Below, one piece after another: positions 37,822 to 47,047 of a stretch of 64,000 bases of DNA. A program made the position numbers and the translations under genes. This stretch comes from Ancylobacter mangrovi (GTDB lineage: Bacteria > Pseudomonadota > Alphaproteobacteria > Rhizobiales > Xanthobacteraceae): the NCBI RefSeq assembly GCF_024752355.1, contig NZ_JANTHZ010000003.1:124001-188000 (forward strand), given 5' to 3'. How positions within the stretch are numbered: position 1 is the stretch's first letter; each line of letters opens with the position of its first letter. The notes below the pieces were generated by a model. That model worked only from the letters and a program-made list of their open reading frames with translations. It ran no database searches and was not told the DNA's origin.

Positions 37822-38943
37822 TCAGCCTTCGCGCGACCAGCCTCGGAAGTGCTTGGAGAGCTTCAGGCCCTGGGCCTGGTAGTTGGAGCCGAGCGCCTCG
37901 CCATAGAGCGTGCGCGGGCGTTCCATCATGCGCTCATAGACGAGGCGGCCGACGATCTGGCCGTCCTCCAGCATGAAGGGCACCTCGCGCGAGCGCACCT
38001 CCAGCACCGCGCGCGCTCCGAGCCCGCCGGCGGCGGCGTGGCCGAAGCCGGGGTCGAAGAAGCCGGCATAGTGGACGCGAAACTCGCCCACCAGCGGGTC
38101 GAACGGCACCATCTCCGCCGCATGGGTCGGGGGCACGTGCACGGCTTCCTTCGAAGCGAGGATGTAGAACGCGTCCGGGTCGAGGATGAGCTCGCGCCGG
38201 CCGCGCGTCATCAGCGGCTCCCAGTAGTCCTCGACCTCGCAGGCGGCGCGCTTGTCGACATCGATGAGGCCGGTGTGGCGCTTGGCGCGGAAGCCGAGCA
38301 GGCCGCTGAAGCCGGCGCCGGACAGGTCGACGCTGACCGCGATGCCGCCGCCGGCGACGTCCGGGCTCATGGCGTCGACCAGCCGGTCGGAGGCGTTGAG
38401 GGCGGCGAGCTCGGCCTCGTCGAGCCGCGCGTCGCCGCGCCGGAACCGGATCTGCGACAGCCGCGAGCCCTGCCGCACGAGGATCGGGAAGGTGCGCGGG
38501 CTGATCTCGAGATAGAGCTTGCCCTGATAGCCGACGGGCACCACGTCGAAGGCGCGGGTGCGGTCGGCGATGACGCGGGTGAAGATGTCGAGCCGGCCGG
38601 TCGAGCTCTTCGGGTTGGCCGAGGCGGCGATGTCGGCGGGCAGCGCCAGCGCCTCCTCGAGCTCGACCAGATAGACGCAGCCGGTCTCCAGCACCTCGCC
38701 GCCCGACAGGTCGAGCTCGTGCAGCCGCACGCCGTCGAGCCGCTCGGCCACGGTCTCGCGCGGGCCGGGCAGGAAGCTGGCGCGGATGCGCCAGGCGACC
38801 GGGCCGAGCCGCAGGTCGAGGCTCGCCGGCTGCACCTGGTCCTCGTCGAAGGGGCGCGCGGAGAGGATGGCGCCGCGCCCGGCCAGCGCCTCGATGGCAT
38901 GGCCGGGCAGAATGCCCTCGCCGGTCAGACCAAAATCCGTCAC
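37822..38943 (-). CDS. dcd: 2'-deoxycytidine 5'-triphosphate deaminase, double-module form
   Basis: Dcd deaminates dCTP to dUTP for thymidylate synthesis. The 373-residue length, about twice the E. coli enzyme, reflects two dUTPase-like modules: residues about 15-190 (QPASLDLRLG, NPKSSTGRLDIFTRVIAD, YLEISPRTFPI) and about 200-370 (HTGLIDVDKR, DPGFGHAAAGGLGARAVLEV, EDGQIVGRLVYERM). Many alphaproteobacteria have this form. It is a minus-strand gene divergent from the SAM-II-controlled metZ. Confidence 0.9.
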   Translation of the reverse strand: MTDFGLTGEGILPGHAIEALAGRGAILSARPFDEDQVQPASLDLRLGPVAWRIRASFLPGPRETVAERLDGVRLHELDLSGGEVLETGCVYLVELEEALALPADIAASANPKSSTGRLDIFTRVIADRTRAFDVVPVGYQGKLYLEISPRTFPILVRQGSRLSQIRFRRGDARLDEAELAALNASDRLVDAMSPDVAGGGIAVSVDLSGAGFSGLLGFRAKRHTGLIDVDKRAACEVEDYWEPLMTRGRRELILDPDAFYILASKEAVHVPPTHAAEMVPFDPLVGEFRVHYAGFFDPGFGHAAAGGLGARAVLEVRSREVPFMLEDGQIVGRLVYERMMERPRTLYGEALGSNYQAQGLKLSKHFRGWSREG

Positions 38944-38991
38944 GCGTGTACTCCGTCCCGCAGCGTGCGTTCGGTTTACCGGACGCGCCCC

Positions 38992-39020
38992 TTGACGCCA
39001 AGCGGGCGGCGGGAGTAATT
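38992..39020 (+). promoter_or_regulatory. Probable sigma-70 promoter of metZ
   Basis: TTGACG (38992-38997) and GTAATT (39015-39020) are 17 bases apart. The predicted start near 39027 falls exactly at the 5' edge of the SAM-II aptamer, which supports the assignment. Confidence 0.65.
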
Positions 39021-39027
39021 GCCGCTG

Positions 39028-39082
39028 ACGTGGTCCTTTGAGCCGGCCGGCTTGCCGCCACGCTAAACAAGGATGCTAAAAG
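39028..39082 (+). ncRNA. SAM-II riboswitch
   Basis: The segment shows the SAM-II signature: helix P1 from CGTGG (39029-39033) and CCACG (39058-39062), the TTTGA stretch, the CCGGCCGGCTTG central element, and the conserved CTAAACAA and GCTAAA pseudoknot strand (39062-39080). SAM-II aptamers occur upstream of methionine genes in alphaproteobacteria and reduce expression when S-adenosylmethionine is high. Its position 57 bases upstream of metZ fits. Confidence 0.95.
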
Positions 39083-39118
39083 GCCGGGGACGCGCAGCTC
39101 TTGCGCGGGCGCCCCGGC
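39083..39118 (+). terminator. Hairpin after the SAM-II aptamer (candidate expression platform)
   Basis: GCCGGGG (39083-39089) pairs with CCCCGGC (39112-39118), and GCGCA (39092-39096) with TGCGC (39102-39106) inside it. ATTTAT follows, then the GGAG ribosome-binding site of metZ at about 39129. It could act as a SAM-dependent terminator, or hold the ribosome site. Confidence 0.6.
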
Positions 39119-39138
39119 ATTTATGACCGGAGCCGCCG

Positions 39139-40362
39139 ATGTCCTCCAATGCCAGTTCCTCCACCGACAAGCTCTCGCCCGCCGAGATCGCCGCGCTGCG
39201 CCCGGACACCCGCCTCGTGCATGGCGGCATCCTGCGCTCGCCCTTCGGCGAGACCGCGGAAGCGCTCTACCTGACCCAGGGCTACGTCTACGACACCGCC
39301 GAGCAGGCGGAGGCCCGCTTCAAGGGCGAGGACCCCGGCTTCATCTACACCCGCTATTCCAACCCGACCGCGGCGATGTTCGAGACCCGCCTCGCGCTGC
39401 TGGAGGGGGCCGAGATGGCCCGGGCGACGGCGTCGGGCATGGCGGCGGTGACGGCGGCGCTGCTGTGCCAGCTCAAGGCGGGCGACCATGTGGTGGCGGC
39501 GCGGGCGCTGTTCGGCTCCTGCCGCTACGTGATCGAGGAACTGCTGCCGCGCTTCGGCGTCGCCTCGACGCTGGTCGACGGCACCGACCTCGACGCCTGG
39601 AAGGCGGCGATCCGGCCCGAGACCAAGGTGCTGTTCCTCGAGAGCCCGACCAATCCGACGCTGGAGCTGGTCGACATCGCCGCGGTGGCGGAGATCTCGA
39701 AGGCCGCCGGCGCGTGCCTCGTGGTCGACAACGTGTTCGCCACGCCGATGCTGCAGAGCCCGCTCGCCCTCGGCGCCGACGTGGTGGTCTATTCCGCGAC
39801 CAAGCACATTGACGGGCAGGGGCGGTGCCTCGCCGGCGTGGTGCTGGGCTCGGAGAAGTTCCTGACCGACCACCTGCAGACCTTCCTGCGCCAGACCGGT
39901 CCCTCGGTTTCGCCCTTCAACGCCTGGGTGATGCTCAAGGGCCTCGAGACGCTGCCGCTGCGCATCGAGCGCGCGCAGGCGAGCGCGACGACGCTGGCGG
40001 ACCGGCTGGCGGCGCAGCCCGGCGTGACCAAGGTGATCTACCCCTACCGCGCCGACCATCCCCAGTACGATCTCGCCAGGCGCCAGATGCGCGGGGGCGG
40101 CACGCTGGTGACGTTCGAGGTCGAGGGCGGCAAGGCCGGCGCCTTCCGCTTCCTCAACGCGCTGAAGGTGGCGCGCATCTCCAACAATCTCGGCGACGCC
40201 AAGAGCCTCGTCACCCATCCCGCGACCACCACGCACCAGCGCTTCACTCCCGAGGCGCGGGCGCAGATGGGCATCTCCGACGGCATGGTGCGGCTCTCGG
40301 TCGGGCTCGAGCATGTCGACGACCTGACCGACGACGCCGTGCGCGCGCTGCAGGCGCTTTGA
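39139..40362 (+). CDS. metZ: O-succinylhomoserine sulfhydrylase
   Basis: MetZ makes homocysteine directly from O-succinylhomoserine and sulfide, the methionine route of many Rhizobiales. This 407-residue Cys/Met-metabolism PLP enzyme has YTRYSNPT (70-77), ATASGMAAV (97-105), FLESPTNPTLELVDI and the PLP lysine K222 in YSATKHIDGQGR; GDAKSLVTHPATTTH follows. The SAM-II riboswitch immediately upstream confirms a methionine role. CysG in this window supports the sulfide supply through siroheme. Confidence 0.94.
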   Translation: MSSNASSSTDKLSPAEIAALRPDTRLVHGGILRSPFGETAEALYLTQGYVYDTAEQAEARFKGEDPGFIYTRYSNPTAAMFETRLALLEGAEMARATASGMAAVTAALLCQLKAGDHVVAARALFGSCRYVIEELLPRFGVASTLVDGTDLDAWKAAIRPETKVLFLESPTNPTLELVDIAAVAEISKAAGACLVVDNVFATPMLQSPLALGADVVVYSATKHIDGQGRCLAGVVLGSEKFLTDHLQTFLRQTGPSVSPFNAWVMLKGLETLPLRIERAQASATTLADRLAAQPGVTKVIYPYRADHPQYDLARRQMRGGGTLVTFEVEGGKAGAFRFLNALKVARISNNLGDAKSLVTHPATTTHQRFTPEARAQMGISDGMVRLSVGLEHVDDLTDDAVRALQAL

Positions 40363-40497
40363 GGCGAAGGGCGGGCCGGCGGCGCCGGGCGGCGGGACGA
40401 AACGTTCTCGTGAGCCCGCCGCACCTTGCCCTTGCCGGCCAAAAGCCCTTGACTGGAGCCGTATCGACCCCGAGCGGCGGGGCGGGAAGGAGACTTC

Positions 40498-40890
40498 ATG
40501 TACCGGGCGACGACGAAGGGCGTGCAGGTCACGGTGACGCCGCGCTTCTCGCCCGAGCGCTCGGATCCCGAGCGCGGCCAGTATTTCTGGGCCTATACGG
40601 TCGAGATCGTGAACCTCGGCGCCGACACGGTGCAGCTCAAGTCGCGGCACTGGATCATCACCGACGCGCTCGGCCGGGTGCAGGAGGTGCGCGGGGCCGG
40701 GGTGGTCGGCGAGGAGCCGGTGCTGCCGCCGGGCGCGCATTTCGAATATACGAGCGGCGTGCCGCTGCCGACCTCCACCGGGATCATGGAGGGCAGCTAC
40801 AACCTCGTCACCCAGAGCGGGGAGATGTTCGACGCCGAAGTACCGGCCTTCTCGCTCGACCTGCCGGGCGCGGCGCGCACGCTGAACTGA
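40498..40890 (+). CDS. apaG: ApaG family protein (Co2+/Mg2+ efflux-associated)
   Basis: This 130-residue beta-sandwich protein has the family landmarks VTPRFSPERSDPERGQYFWAYTVEIVN, LKSRHWIITDALG, VVGEEPVLPPG and YTSGVPLPTSTGIMEGSY. ApaG occurs next to ApaH in enterobacteria and its fold resembles FN3; its exact cellular function remains unsettled. The ATG follows AAGGAGAC. In many Rhizobiales apaG follows metZ, as here, with 135 bases between. Confidence 0.93.
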   Translation: MYRATTKGVQVTVTPRFSPERSDPERGQYFWAYTVEIVNLGADTVQLKSRHWIITDALGRVQEVRGAGVVGEEPVLPPGAHFEYTSGVPLPTSTGIMEGSYNLVTQSGEMFDAEVPAFSLDLPGAARTLN

Positions 40891-41032
40891 CGGCGAAAGC
40901 GCGCGGCTGGCGGACCGCTCCACCTCATTCCTCCCGGCGGCTTCCGGCGCCCCGGCGAAGCGGCTATGGTGCGCCGAGTCTCACGCCGGCACGCCGCCGA
41001 GCCTCAGTCGCGATACACGGTCCCAGCCCCTC

Positions 41033-42484
41033 GTGATCGATCTTCGCCCGATCGCCGCCATCCTCGGCGTGCTGCTTACCATCCTCGGCACCACGATGAT
41101 GATCCCGGCGCTCGTGGACGTCGTCACGGGCGAGGGGGACTACGTCGTCTATGCCGCGGCGGCGGTCATCACCGCCTTCGTCGGCCTCTCGCTCTGGCTC
41201 GCCGGGCGCACCAGCGAGGTGGAGAAGCTCGATCTGCGTCAGGCTTTCGTGCTGACGACGGCGAGCTGGGGGCTGCTCTCGGCGTTCGCCGCCATCCCCT
41301 TCATGTGGGCGAATACCGCGCTCTCCTTCACCGACGCCTATTTCGAGGCGATGTCGGGCCTGACCACCACCGGCGCGACGGTGATCTCCGGGCTCGACCA
41401 CCGGCCGGCCGGCATCCTGATCTGGCGCGCCTTCCTGCACTGGTACGGCGGCGTCGGGATCATCGTGCTGGCGATGGCGCTGCTGCCCATGCTGCGGATC
41501 GGCGGCATGCAGCTTTTCCGCGCCGAATCCTCCGACAAGTCGGAGAAGGTGCTGCCGCGCGCGGCCCAGCTCGCCAAGGGCATCGTCGGCACCTATGTGC
41601 TGCTGACCGTCGCCTGCGCCTTCACCTATGCGATCTGCGGCATGAGCGTGTTCGACGCGGTGGCGCACGCCATGGCGACCATCTCCACCGGCGGCTTCTC
41701 CACCCATGACGCCTCGATCGGCTATTTCCACAGCCCGGCGATCGAGTATGCGGCGATCTTCTTCATGCTGTCGGGCTCGCTGCCCTTCGTGCTCTATGTG
41801 CGCGTGCTGGCCGGCGATTTCAGCCGGCTGGTCGCCAATACCGAGGTGCGGCTGTTCCTGTCGCTGGTGGTGCTGTTCGCGCTGATCTCCTTCGTCGAGC
41901 AGGTGCGCGGCAACATCGCCCATGGCGAGGAGGCGATGCGCCACGCGCTGTTCAACGTGGTGACGCTGATGTCGACCACCGGCTTCGTCGCGGTCGACTA
42001 CACCAATTGGGGCCCTCCGACCGACGCGCTCTACTTCATCGTCATGTTCCTCGGCGCCTGCACCGGCTCGACCGCGGGCGGCATGAAGAGCTTCCGCATC
42101 GCCATCCTCGGCTCGGCGCTGGGCCAGCACCTGCGGCGCATCATCTATCCCAACGGCGTGTTCCCGGTGCGCTACGGCGGCAAGCCGATCGGCGACGACG
42201 TGGTGGCCTCGGTGCTCTCCTTCGCGTTCCTCTACCTCGCCACCTTCCTGGTGATCGGCATCGTGGTGAACGCGCTTGGCTTCGACCTGATCACCTCGTT
42301 CTCCGCCTCCATCACGGCGCTGGCGAATGTGGGGCCCGGTCTCGGCCCGGTGGTCGGCCCGTCGCAGAACTTCGCCAGCCTGCCCGACCATGTGATCTGG
42401 CTGCTGTCCTTCGCGATGCTGCTCGGGCGGCTGGAGCTGTTCACCGTGCTGGTGCTGTTCCTGCCGAGCTTCTGGCGGCGCTGA
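41033..42484 (+). CDS. trkH: Trk-type potassium uptake protein TrkH
   Basis: This 483-residue membrane protein has about ten hydrophobic spans and the four pore-loop regions of TrkH, visible as EAMSGLTTTGATV (first P-loop), ATISTGGFSTHD (second), TLMSTTGFVAVDY (third) and ANVGPGLGPVVG (fourth). It moves K+ (with a TrkA partner, not in this window). The start is GTG at 41033, giving MIDLRPIAAILG. No TrkA is adjacent. Confidence 0.93.
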   Translation: MIDLRPIAAILGVLLTILGTTMMIPALVDVVTGEGDYVVYAAAAVITAFVGLSLWLAGRTSEVEKLDLRQAFVLTTASWGLLSAFAAIPFMWANTALSFTDAYFEAMSGLTTTGATVISGLDHRPAGILIWRAFLHWYGGVGIIVLAMALLPMLRIGGMQLFRAESSDKSEKVLPRAAQLAKGIVGTYVLLTVACAFTYAICGMSVFDAVAHAMATISTGGFSTHDASIGYFHSPAIEYAAIFFMLSGSLPFVLYVRVLAGDFSRLVANTEVRLFLSLVVLFALISFVEQVRGNIAHGEEAMRHALFNVVTLMSTTGFVAVDYTNWGPPTDALYFIVMFLGACTGSTAGGMKSFRIAILGSALGQHLRRIIYPNGVFPVRYGGKPIGDDVVASVLSFAFLYLATFLVIGIVVNALGFDLITSFSASITALANVGPGLGPVVGPSQNFASLPDHVIWLLSFAMLLGRLELFTVLVLFLPSFWRR

Positions 42485-42602
42485 GCATTGCCCGCCGAGG
42501 CGCCAGGGGCGAGGCAAATCCGGCCGGGGACGGCGCCATTGCGGGATTGGGTGCGGCGCCGAAGCAGCCTATGCTGCGGCGTACCATCGACGAGGAAACG
42601 CA

Positions 42603-43769
42603 ATGCTGGCCGGACCGACCACGACCGAGGAACTTCTCGCCCATCTGGTCGCCTTCGACACCACCAGCCGCAACTCCAACCTCGACCTGATCGGCTTCGT
42701 GCGCGACTATCTTTCCGCCTACGGGGTGGAGAGCGTCACCATCCCCAGCGAGGCCGGCGACAAGGCGAGCCTGTTCGCCACCATCGGTCCCCCGGGCGTG
42801 GGCGGGGTGTGCCTGTCCGGCCATTCCGACGTGGTGCCGGTGGACGGCCAGTCCTGGTCGAGCGACCCGTTCACGCTGACGCCCGCCGACGGGCGGCTCT
42901 ACGGGCGCGGCTCCTGCGACATGAAGGGCTTCCTCGCCGCCTGCCTCGGCGCGGTGCCGGCAATGACGGCGGCGAAGCTCGCGACGCCGATCCACCTGAT
43001 CGTCTCCTATGACGAGGAGGTGGGCTGCACCGGCGTGGTGCCGGCGGTGCGGAAATTGGGCGTCGACCTGCCCTTGCCCCGCGCGTGCATCGTCGGCGAA
43101 CCGACCTCGATGCGGGTGGTGGACGCCCACAAGTCCGGCATGGCCTTCGTGACCACGGTGACCGGGCGCGAGGCGCATTCCTCGATGCCGCAGCTCGGGG
43201 CCAACGCCATCTTCGCCGCCGCCGAGCTGGTGGGCGAACTCGACCGCTATCGCGCCGAGCTGATCGAGGCCGGTGACCCCTCCGGCCGGTTCGACCCGCC
43301 CAGCACCACGGTGCAGGTGACGGTGATCGAGGGCGGCACGGCGGGCAACATCGTGCCGCGCCAGTGCGCGCTGCGCTGGAACGTGCGCGGCCTGCCGGAG
43401 TTCGACATCGCCCCTCTGCTGGAGTGCTTCGGGCGCTTCGCTGAGGAGGTGGTGCTGCCCAGGCTGAAGGCCAGCGCGCCGGAAGCCTCGATCGTCACCG
43501 TGCCGGTCTACACCGTGCCGCCGCTGGCGCCGCAGACGGGCTCGATGGCCGAGCTGCTGGCGCTGCGCCTCGCCGGGCAGAACCGGACCTACACGGTCTC
43601 CTACGGCACCGAGGGCGGGCACTTCCAGGAGCAGGGGATCCCGACCATCGTCTGCGGGCCGGGCTCGATCGACCAGGCGCACAAGCCGGACGAGTTCATC
43701 GAGGTGAGCCAGCTGCGCGCCTGCGAACGCTTCCTCGCCGGGCTGATCGCCGAGTGCGGGCGGCCCTGA
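42603..43769 (+). CDS. argE: Acetylornithine deacetylase ArgE
   Basis: This 388-residue M20 metallo-hydrolase removes acetyl from N-acetylornithine in arginine synthesis. Zinc-site motifs: GHSDVVPVDG (H83 region), YGRGSCDMKGF, SYDEEVGCTG (Glu pair), IVGEPTSM, and a C-terminal GTEGGHFQEQGIPTIVCGPG with the last histidine. The dimerisation-domain motif HKSGMAFVTTVTGREAHSS is present. It is the only arg gene on this strand; argD and argF lie 3 kb away on the other strand. Confidence 0.9.
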   Translation: MLAGPTTTEELLAHLVAFDTTSRNSNLDLIGFVRDYLSAYGVESVTIPSEAGDKASLFATIGPPGVGGVCLSGHSDVVPVDGQSWSSDPFTLTPADGRLYGRGSCDMKGFLAACLGAVPAMTAAKLATPIHLIVSYDEEVGCTGVVPAVRKLGVDLPLPRACIVGEPTSMRVVDAHKSGMAFVTTVTGREAHSSMPQLGANAIFAAAELVGELDRYRAELIEAGDPSGRFDPPSTTVQVTVIEGGTAGNIVPRQCALRWNVRGLPEFDIAPLLECFGRFAEEVVLPRLKASAPEASIVTVPVYTVPPLAPQTGSMAELLALRLAGQNRTYTVSYGTEGGHFQEQGIPTIVCGPGSIDQAHKPDEFIEVSQLRACERFLAGLIAECGRP

Positions 43770-43802
43770 ACCGCCCCGCCGCACAGAACCGCCTCGCGAA
43801 TA

Positions 43803-43846
43803 TAGTTGACTAGGAAACTTTCTCGATATAGTTTCCTAGTCAACTA
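43803..43846. promoter_or_regulatory. Perfect 17-bp inverted repeat, candidate MarR operator
   Basis: TAGTTGACTAGGAAACT (43803-43819) and AGTTTCCTAGTCAACTA (43830-43846) are exact reverse complements with a 10-base spacer. It ends 11 bases before the ATG of the MarR gene, overlapping where a promoter and ribosome site must be (GAGGGAGGGG follows). The parts TAGTTGACTA and TAGTCAACTA look like individual MarR half sites, so two dimers could bind. Autorepression by the next gene product is likely. Confidence 0.8.
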
Positions 43847-43857
43847 GAGGGAGGGGC

Positions 43858-44319
43858 ATGACTTCGGTCTCCACGGTTTCGGACCTCACCACCCATCTCG
43901 GCTTCTGGCTGCGCATGGTCTCGAACCACGTCTCGCAGGCCTTCGCGCAGAAGCTGGCGGAGCGGGAGGTGACGGTCGCGGAATGGTGCGTGCTGCGCAC
44001 CCTCTACGGCCGCGACCCGACGCCGCCCAGTCGCGTCGCGGACGAGATGGGAATGACGCGGGGCGCCATCACCAAGCTCGCCGACCGCCTGATCGCCAAG
44101 GCGCTGCTACGGCGCGAGGCGAGCGCGGAGGACGGCCGGGCGCAGACCCTCGCGCTCACCGAGCGCGGCGCGGACCTCGTGCCCGAACTCGCCGCGCTGG
44201 CCGACCGCAATGACGAGGCGTTCTTCGCCTGCCTCGCCGAGGAAGAGCGCAGGAGCCTCGAGCGGCTACTGAAACGCCTGGCCGAGCGCGGCGGGATGCG
44301 CGGCGTGCCGGTCGCCTGA
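43858..44319 (+). CDS. MarR family transcriptional regulator
   Basis: This 153-residue protein has the MarR winged helix: VAEWCVLRTLYGRDPTPPSRVADEMGMTRGAITKLADRLIAKALLRREASAEDGRAQTLALTERG (about 40-104). The D-x-R wing (AEDGRAQ) is intact. The GGAGGGG ribosome site and the long palindrome just before it imply tight autoregulation. The next gene, encoding a DUF1398 protein, begins 27 bases after its stop and is probably in the same unit. Confidence 0.92.
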   Translation: MTSVSTVSDLTTHLGFWLRMVSNHVSQAFAQKLAEREVTVAEWCVLRTLYGRDPTPPSRVADEMGMTRGAITKLADRLIAKALLRREASAEDGRAQTLALTERGADLVPELAALADRNDEAFFACLAEEERRSLERLLKRLAERGGMRGVPVA

Positions 44320-44346
44320 TTGCGCCATCATCCACGGAGCACGTCC

Positions 44347-44781
44347 ATGAACGAACAGCAGCAAGCCGTCGCCCGGGCCTGCCTCGCCGGGGCCGAGGAC
44401 GGCACACGGAGCTTTCCCGAGATCGTCGGAACGCTGGCGCAGGCCGGCTTCGAGGGCTACGCCGTCGACTTCCGGCGCGCGGTCGCGACCTATTACCTGC
44501 CGGACGGGGAGAGCCTCGAACTGCCCGCCCGCGCGGCCGGGGCGCCGGTCGCGGCGCGCTTCGACGGCGCGATGATCGAAGCCGCGATCCGCGAGGCGCA
44601 GCAGCAGGCGCCCGGCTACACCTATGGCGGCTTCTGCCGCAAGGCGGTGCAGGCGGGATGCGCGGGCTACGTGGTCTCGTTCTCCGGGCGCCGCGCGCTC
44701 TATATCGGGCGGACCGCGGAAACCCATGTCGAGCCGTTCCCGGACCCGCCGGCGGGTGCCGGGCGACCGGCTCAGGCCTGA
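44347..44781 (+). CDS. DUF1398 (YbcV-like) domain protein
   Basis: This 144-residue protein has two similar halves. The first, about residues 5-58, has SFPEIVGTLAQAGFEGYAVDFRRAVATYYLPDGESLELP; the second, about 75-130, has TYGGFCRKAVQAGCAGYVVSFSGRRALYIGRTAETHVEPFP. The YYLPDGE motif matches DUF1398, seen in E. coli prophage protein YbcV; no biochemical role is known. It follows the MarR gene closely, and its last 10 bases overlap the end of hslO on the other strand. Confidence 0.8.
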   Translation: MNEQQQAVARACLAGAEDGTRSFPEIVGTLAQAGFEGYAVDFRRAVATYYLPDGESLELPARAAGAPVAARFDGAMIEAAIREAQQQAPGYTYGGFCRKAVQAGCAGYVVSFSGRRALYIGRTAETHVEPFPDPPAGAGRPAQA

Positions 44782-45791
44782 GGGCCCTCGGCCTCGACGA
44801 TCTCCTCGGCGCGGAAATCGTAGCTGCGTCCGCAGAACTCGCAGGTGACCGAGACCTTGCCGTCCTCGACGAGGTCGGCGCGCTCCTCGGGCGGGAAGCT
44901 CGCCAGCACGTTCATCACCCGCTCGCGCGAGCAGGAACAGCGGGCGACGACGTTCTCGGCGTCGAACACGCGCACGCCGCGCTCGTGGAACAGGCGGAAC
45001 AGCAGCCGCTCGCTCGACAGCGCGCCGTCGACCAGCTCGACATCCTCCAGCGTGCTGATCAGCGACTGCGTCTCGACCCAGGCGTCGTCCTCCTGCGTCT
45101 CGGGGATCTCGGTGCCCTCGGGCGCGTCGCCCGGATGCAGGTCGGCCGTGCGGATGCGCCCGCCCTCGGTGGGCAGGAACTGCACCATCAGCCCGCCGGC
45201 GCGCCAGGAGGAGGCGGCGCCGCCCGGGCGTACCTCCTCGGCGACGGCGAGGCGCACGCGGGTGGGGATCTGCTCGGACTGGGTGAAATACTCGTGCGCG
45301 GCCGCCTCCAGCCCGCCGCCCTCCAGCGCCACCACGCCCTGGTAGCGGTTGGCCGAGAGGCCCTGGTCGATGGTCATGGCGAGATGGCCGGTGCCCAGCA
45401 GGGCGCCGCTGTCGGGGCGGGCGCCTGCGGGGGCCGTTTCCTCGGCCGCGCGCAGGCGCTCGAGGTCGAAGCGGGCATAGGCGCGCACGTCCTGCGGGGC
45501 GGTGAAGTCCACCACCAGCAGATCGACCGGCCCGTCGGTGCGGGTCTGCAGGATGAAGCGGCCTTCGATCTTCAGCGTCGAGCCGAGCAGCACGGTGAGC
45601 GCGACCGCCTCGCCGAGCAGGCGCTTGACCACCGGCGGGTAGTCGTGATGGGCGAGCACGGCGTCGAGCGTCGTGCCCAGGCGCACGACGCGCCCGCGCA
45701 CGTCGAGCCCGTCGACGTGGAAGGGGGTGACGCGGTCGTCCACCGCTTCAGCGGCGGGCGCGCGGCTATGGGGATCGGTATGTGATGTCAT
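44772..45791 (-). CDS. hslO: Redox-regulated chaperone Hsp33
   Basis: Hsp33 is a holdase activated when oxidation releases zinc from its C-terminal cysteines. The start at ATG 45791 gives 339 residues. The N-terminal domain carries GRVVRLGTTLDAVLAHHDYPPVV, FILQTRTDGPVDLLVVDF and GHLAMTID; the zinc switch is C-x-C (CSCSRERV) and C-x2-C (CEFCGRSY) near residues 288-325. The mid-region insertion (GDAPEGTEIPETQEDDAW) lengthens it relative to E. coli (292 residues). It overlaps the DUF1398 gene tail to tail. Confidence 0.93.
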   Translation of the reverse strand: MTSHTDPHSRAPAAEAVDDRVTPFHVDGLDVRGRVVRLGTTLDAVLAHHDYPPVVKRLLGEAVALTVLLGSTLKIEGRFILQTRTDGPVDLLVVDFTAPQDVRAYARFDLERLRAAEETAPAGARPDSGALLGTGHLAMTIDQGLSANRYQGVVALEGGGLEAAAHEYFTQSEQIPTRVRLAVAEEVRPGGAASSWRAGGLMVQFLPTEGGRIRTADLHPGDAPEGTEIPETQEDDAWVETQSLISTLEDVELVDGALSSERLLFRLFHERGVRVFDAENVVARCSCSRERVMNVLASFPPEERADLVEDGKVSVTCEFCGRSYDFRAEEIVEAEGPQA

Positions 45792-46075
45792 GGCGGCTCC
45801 GTGCGCCCATATAGGCAAGCCCCGGGCCGAATGCGAGGGGGGCGGCGCATATGGGTACCGGCGGGGATTTGCGGCGAGGGCCGTCGCAGGTTCGGGGCCG
45901 GGAGTGGCCGGGGAGGTGGGACGCGCGACGCAGACCGAGCGGTGGCGCGGGCGCATCCCTCTGGCCGACCTCTTGGGGCAGGTGAGAAAGGGGTCTCCAC
46001 TCCCTGCGGGGGGAGGCTTACGCGAGTACAACGGGCGGCGGCCGCGTTCCGCCGCCGCCTGCCTTCCCGCTGCCG

Positions 46076-47047
46076 CTACGCTGCGGCGCCTTCGAGGCAC
46101 CAGGCGAGGATGCCCTTCTGCGCGTGCAGGCGGTTCTCGGCCTCGTCGAACACCACAGACTGCGGGCCGTCCATCACCTCGTCGGTGACTTCCTCGCCGC
46201 GATGGGCCGGCAGGCAGTGCATGAAGATCGCGTCCGGCGCGGCGCGCTTCATCAGCGCGCCGTTGACCTGGTAGGGGCGCAGCAAATTGTGCCGGCGCTC
46301 GTACTCGGCATCGCCCATCGACACCCAGGTGTCGGTGACGACGCAGTCCACGCCCTCCACCGCCGCCTCCGGGTCGGTGCCGAAATTCACCCGCGCGCCG
46401 TTCGCGCGCGCCCAGTCGACCAGCGCCGGGCGCGGGGCGAGCTCGGGCGGGGTGGCGACGTTGAGCGCGAAGTCGAAGCGCTGCGCCGCCTGCACCCAGG
46501 AGGCCAGCACGTTGTTGGCGTCGCCGGTCCAGGCGACGGTGCGCCCGGTGATCGGCCCGCGATGCTCCTCGAAGGTCATGACGTCGGCCATGATCTGGCA
46601 GGGATGGCTGTCGCGCGTCAGGCCGTTGATGACGGGCACGCTGGCGTGGCGGGCGAGCTCCTCGAGCGCGTGGTGATCGAGGATGCGGATCATGATCGCG
46701 TCGACATAGCGCGAGAGCACCTTCGCCGTGTCGGCGATGGTCTCGCCGCGGCCGAGCTGCATCTCGGCGCCGGTGAGCATGATGGTCTCGCCGCCGAGCT
46801 GGCGCATGGCGACGTCGAAGGAGATGCGGGTGCGGGTCGAGGGCTGGTCGAACACCATCGCCAGCACCTTGCCGGCGAAGGGCTTCTCCGCCGCGACCTC
46901 ATGGCGCCGGCTCTTCAGGTCGCGCGAGAGCTCGATCAGCCCGCGCAGCTCCTGCGGCGGCAGCAGGTCGAGGTCGAGGAAATGCTTCACGGCGCCATTG
47001 GCCGCGCCGTTGGCGGCCGCATTGGTCGGGTGTGCGTTCGTGTTCAT
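46076..47047 (-). CDS. argF: Ornithine carbamoyltransferase ArgF
   Basis: ArgF makes citrulline from ornithine and carbamoyl phosphate. The 323-residue protein has an Asn/Ala-rich N-terminal tail of about 20 residues, then [13 protein letters not shown], the carbamoyl-phosphate motif STRTRISFD (about 70-78), [20 protein letters not shown], the [11 protein letters not shown] motif, [12 protein letters not shown], and the ornithine-binding [11 protein letters not shown]. Its start overlaps the argD stop (ATGA), so argD-argF are translationally coupled. 284 bases between it and hslO show no further gene. Confidence 0.95.
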   Translation of the reverse strand: MNTNAHPTNAAANGAANGAVKHFLDLDLLPPQELRGLIELSRDLKSRRHEVAAEKPFAGKVLAMVFDQPSTRTRISFDVAMRQLGGETIMLTGAEMQLGRGETIADTAKVLSRYVDAIMIRILDHHALEELARHASVPVINGLTRDSHPCQIMADVMTFEEHRGPITGRTVAWTGDANNVLASWVQAAQRFDFALNVATPPELAPRPALVDWARANGARVNFGTDPEAAVEGVDCVVTDTWVSMGDAEYERRHNLLRPYQVNGALMKRAAPDAIFMHCLPAHRGEEVTDEVMDGPQSVVFDEAENRLHAQKGILAWCLEGAAA

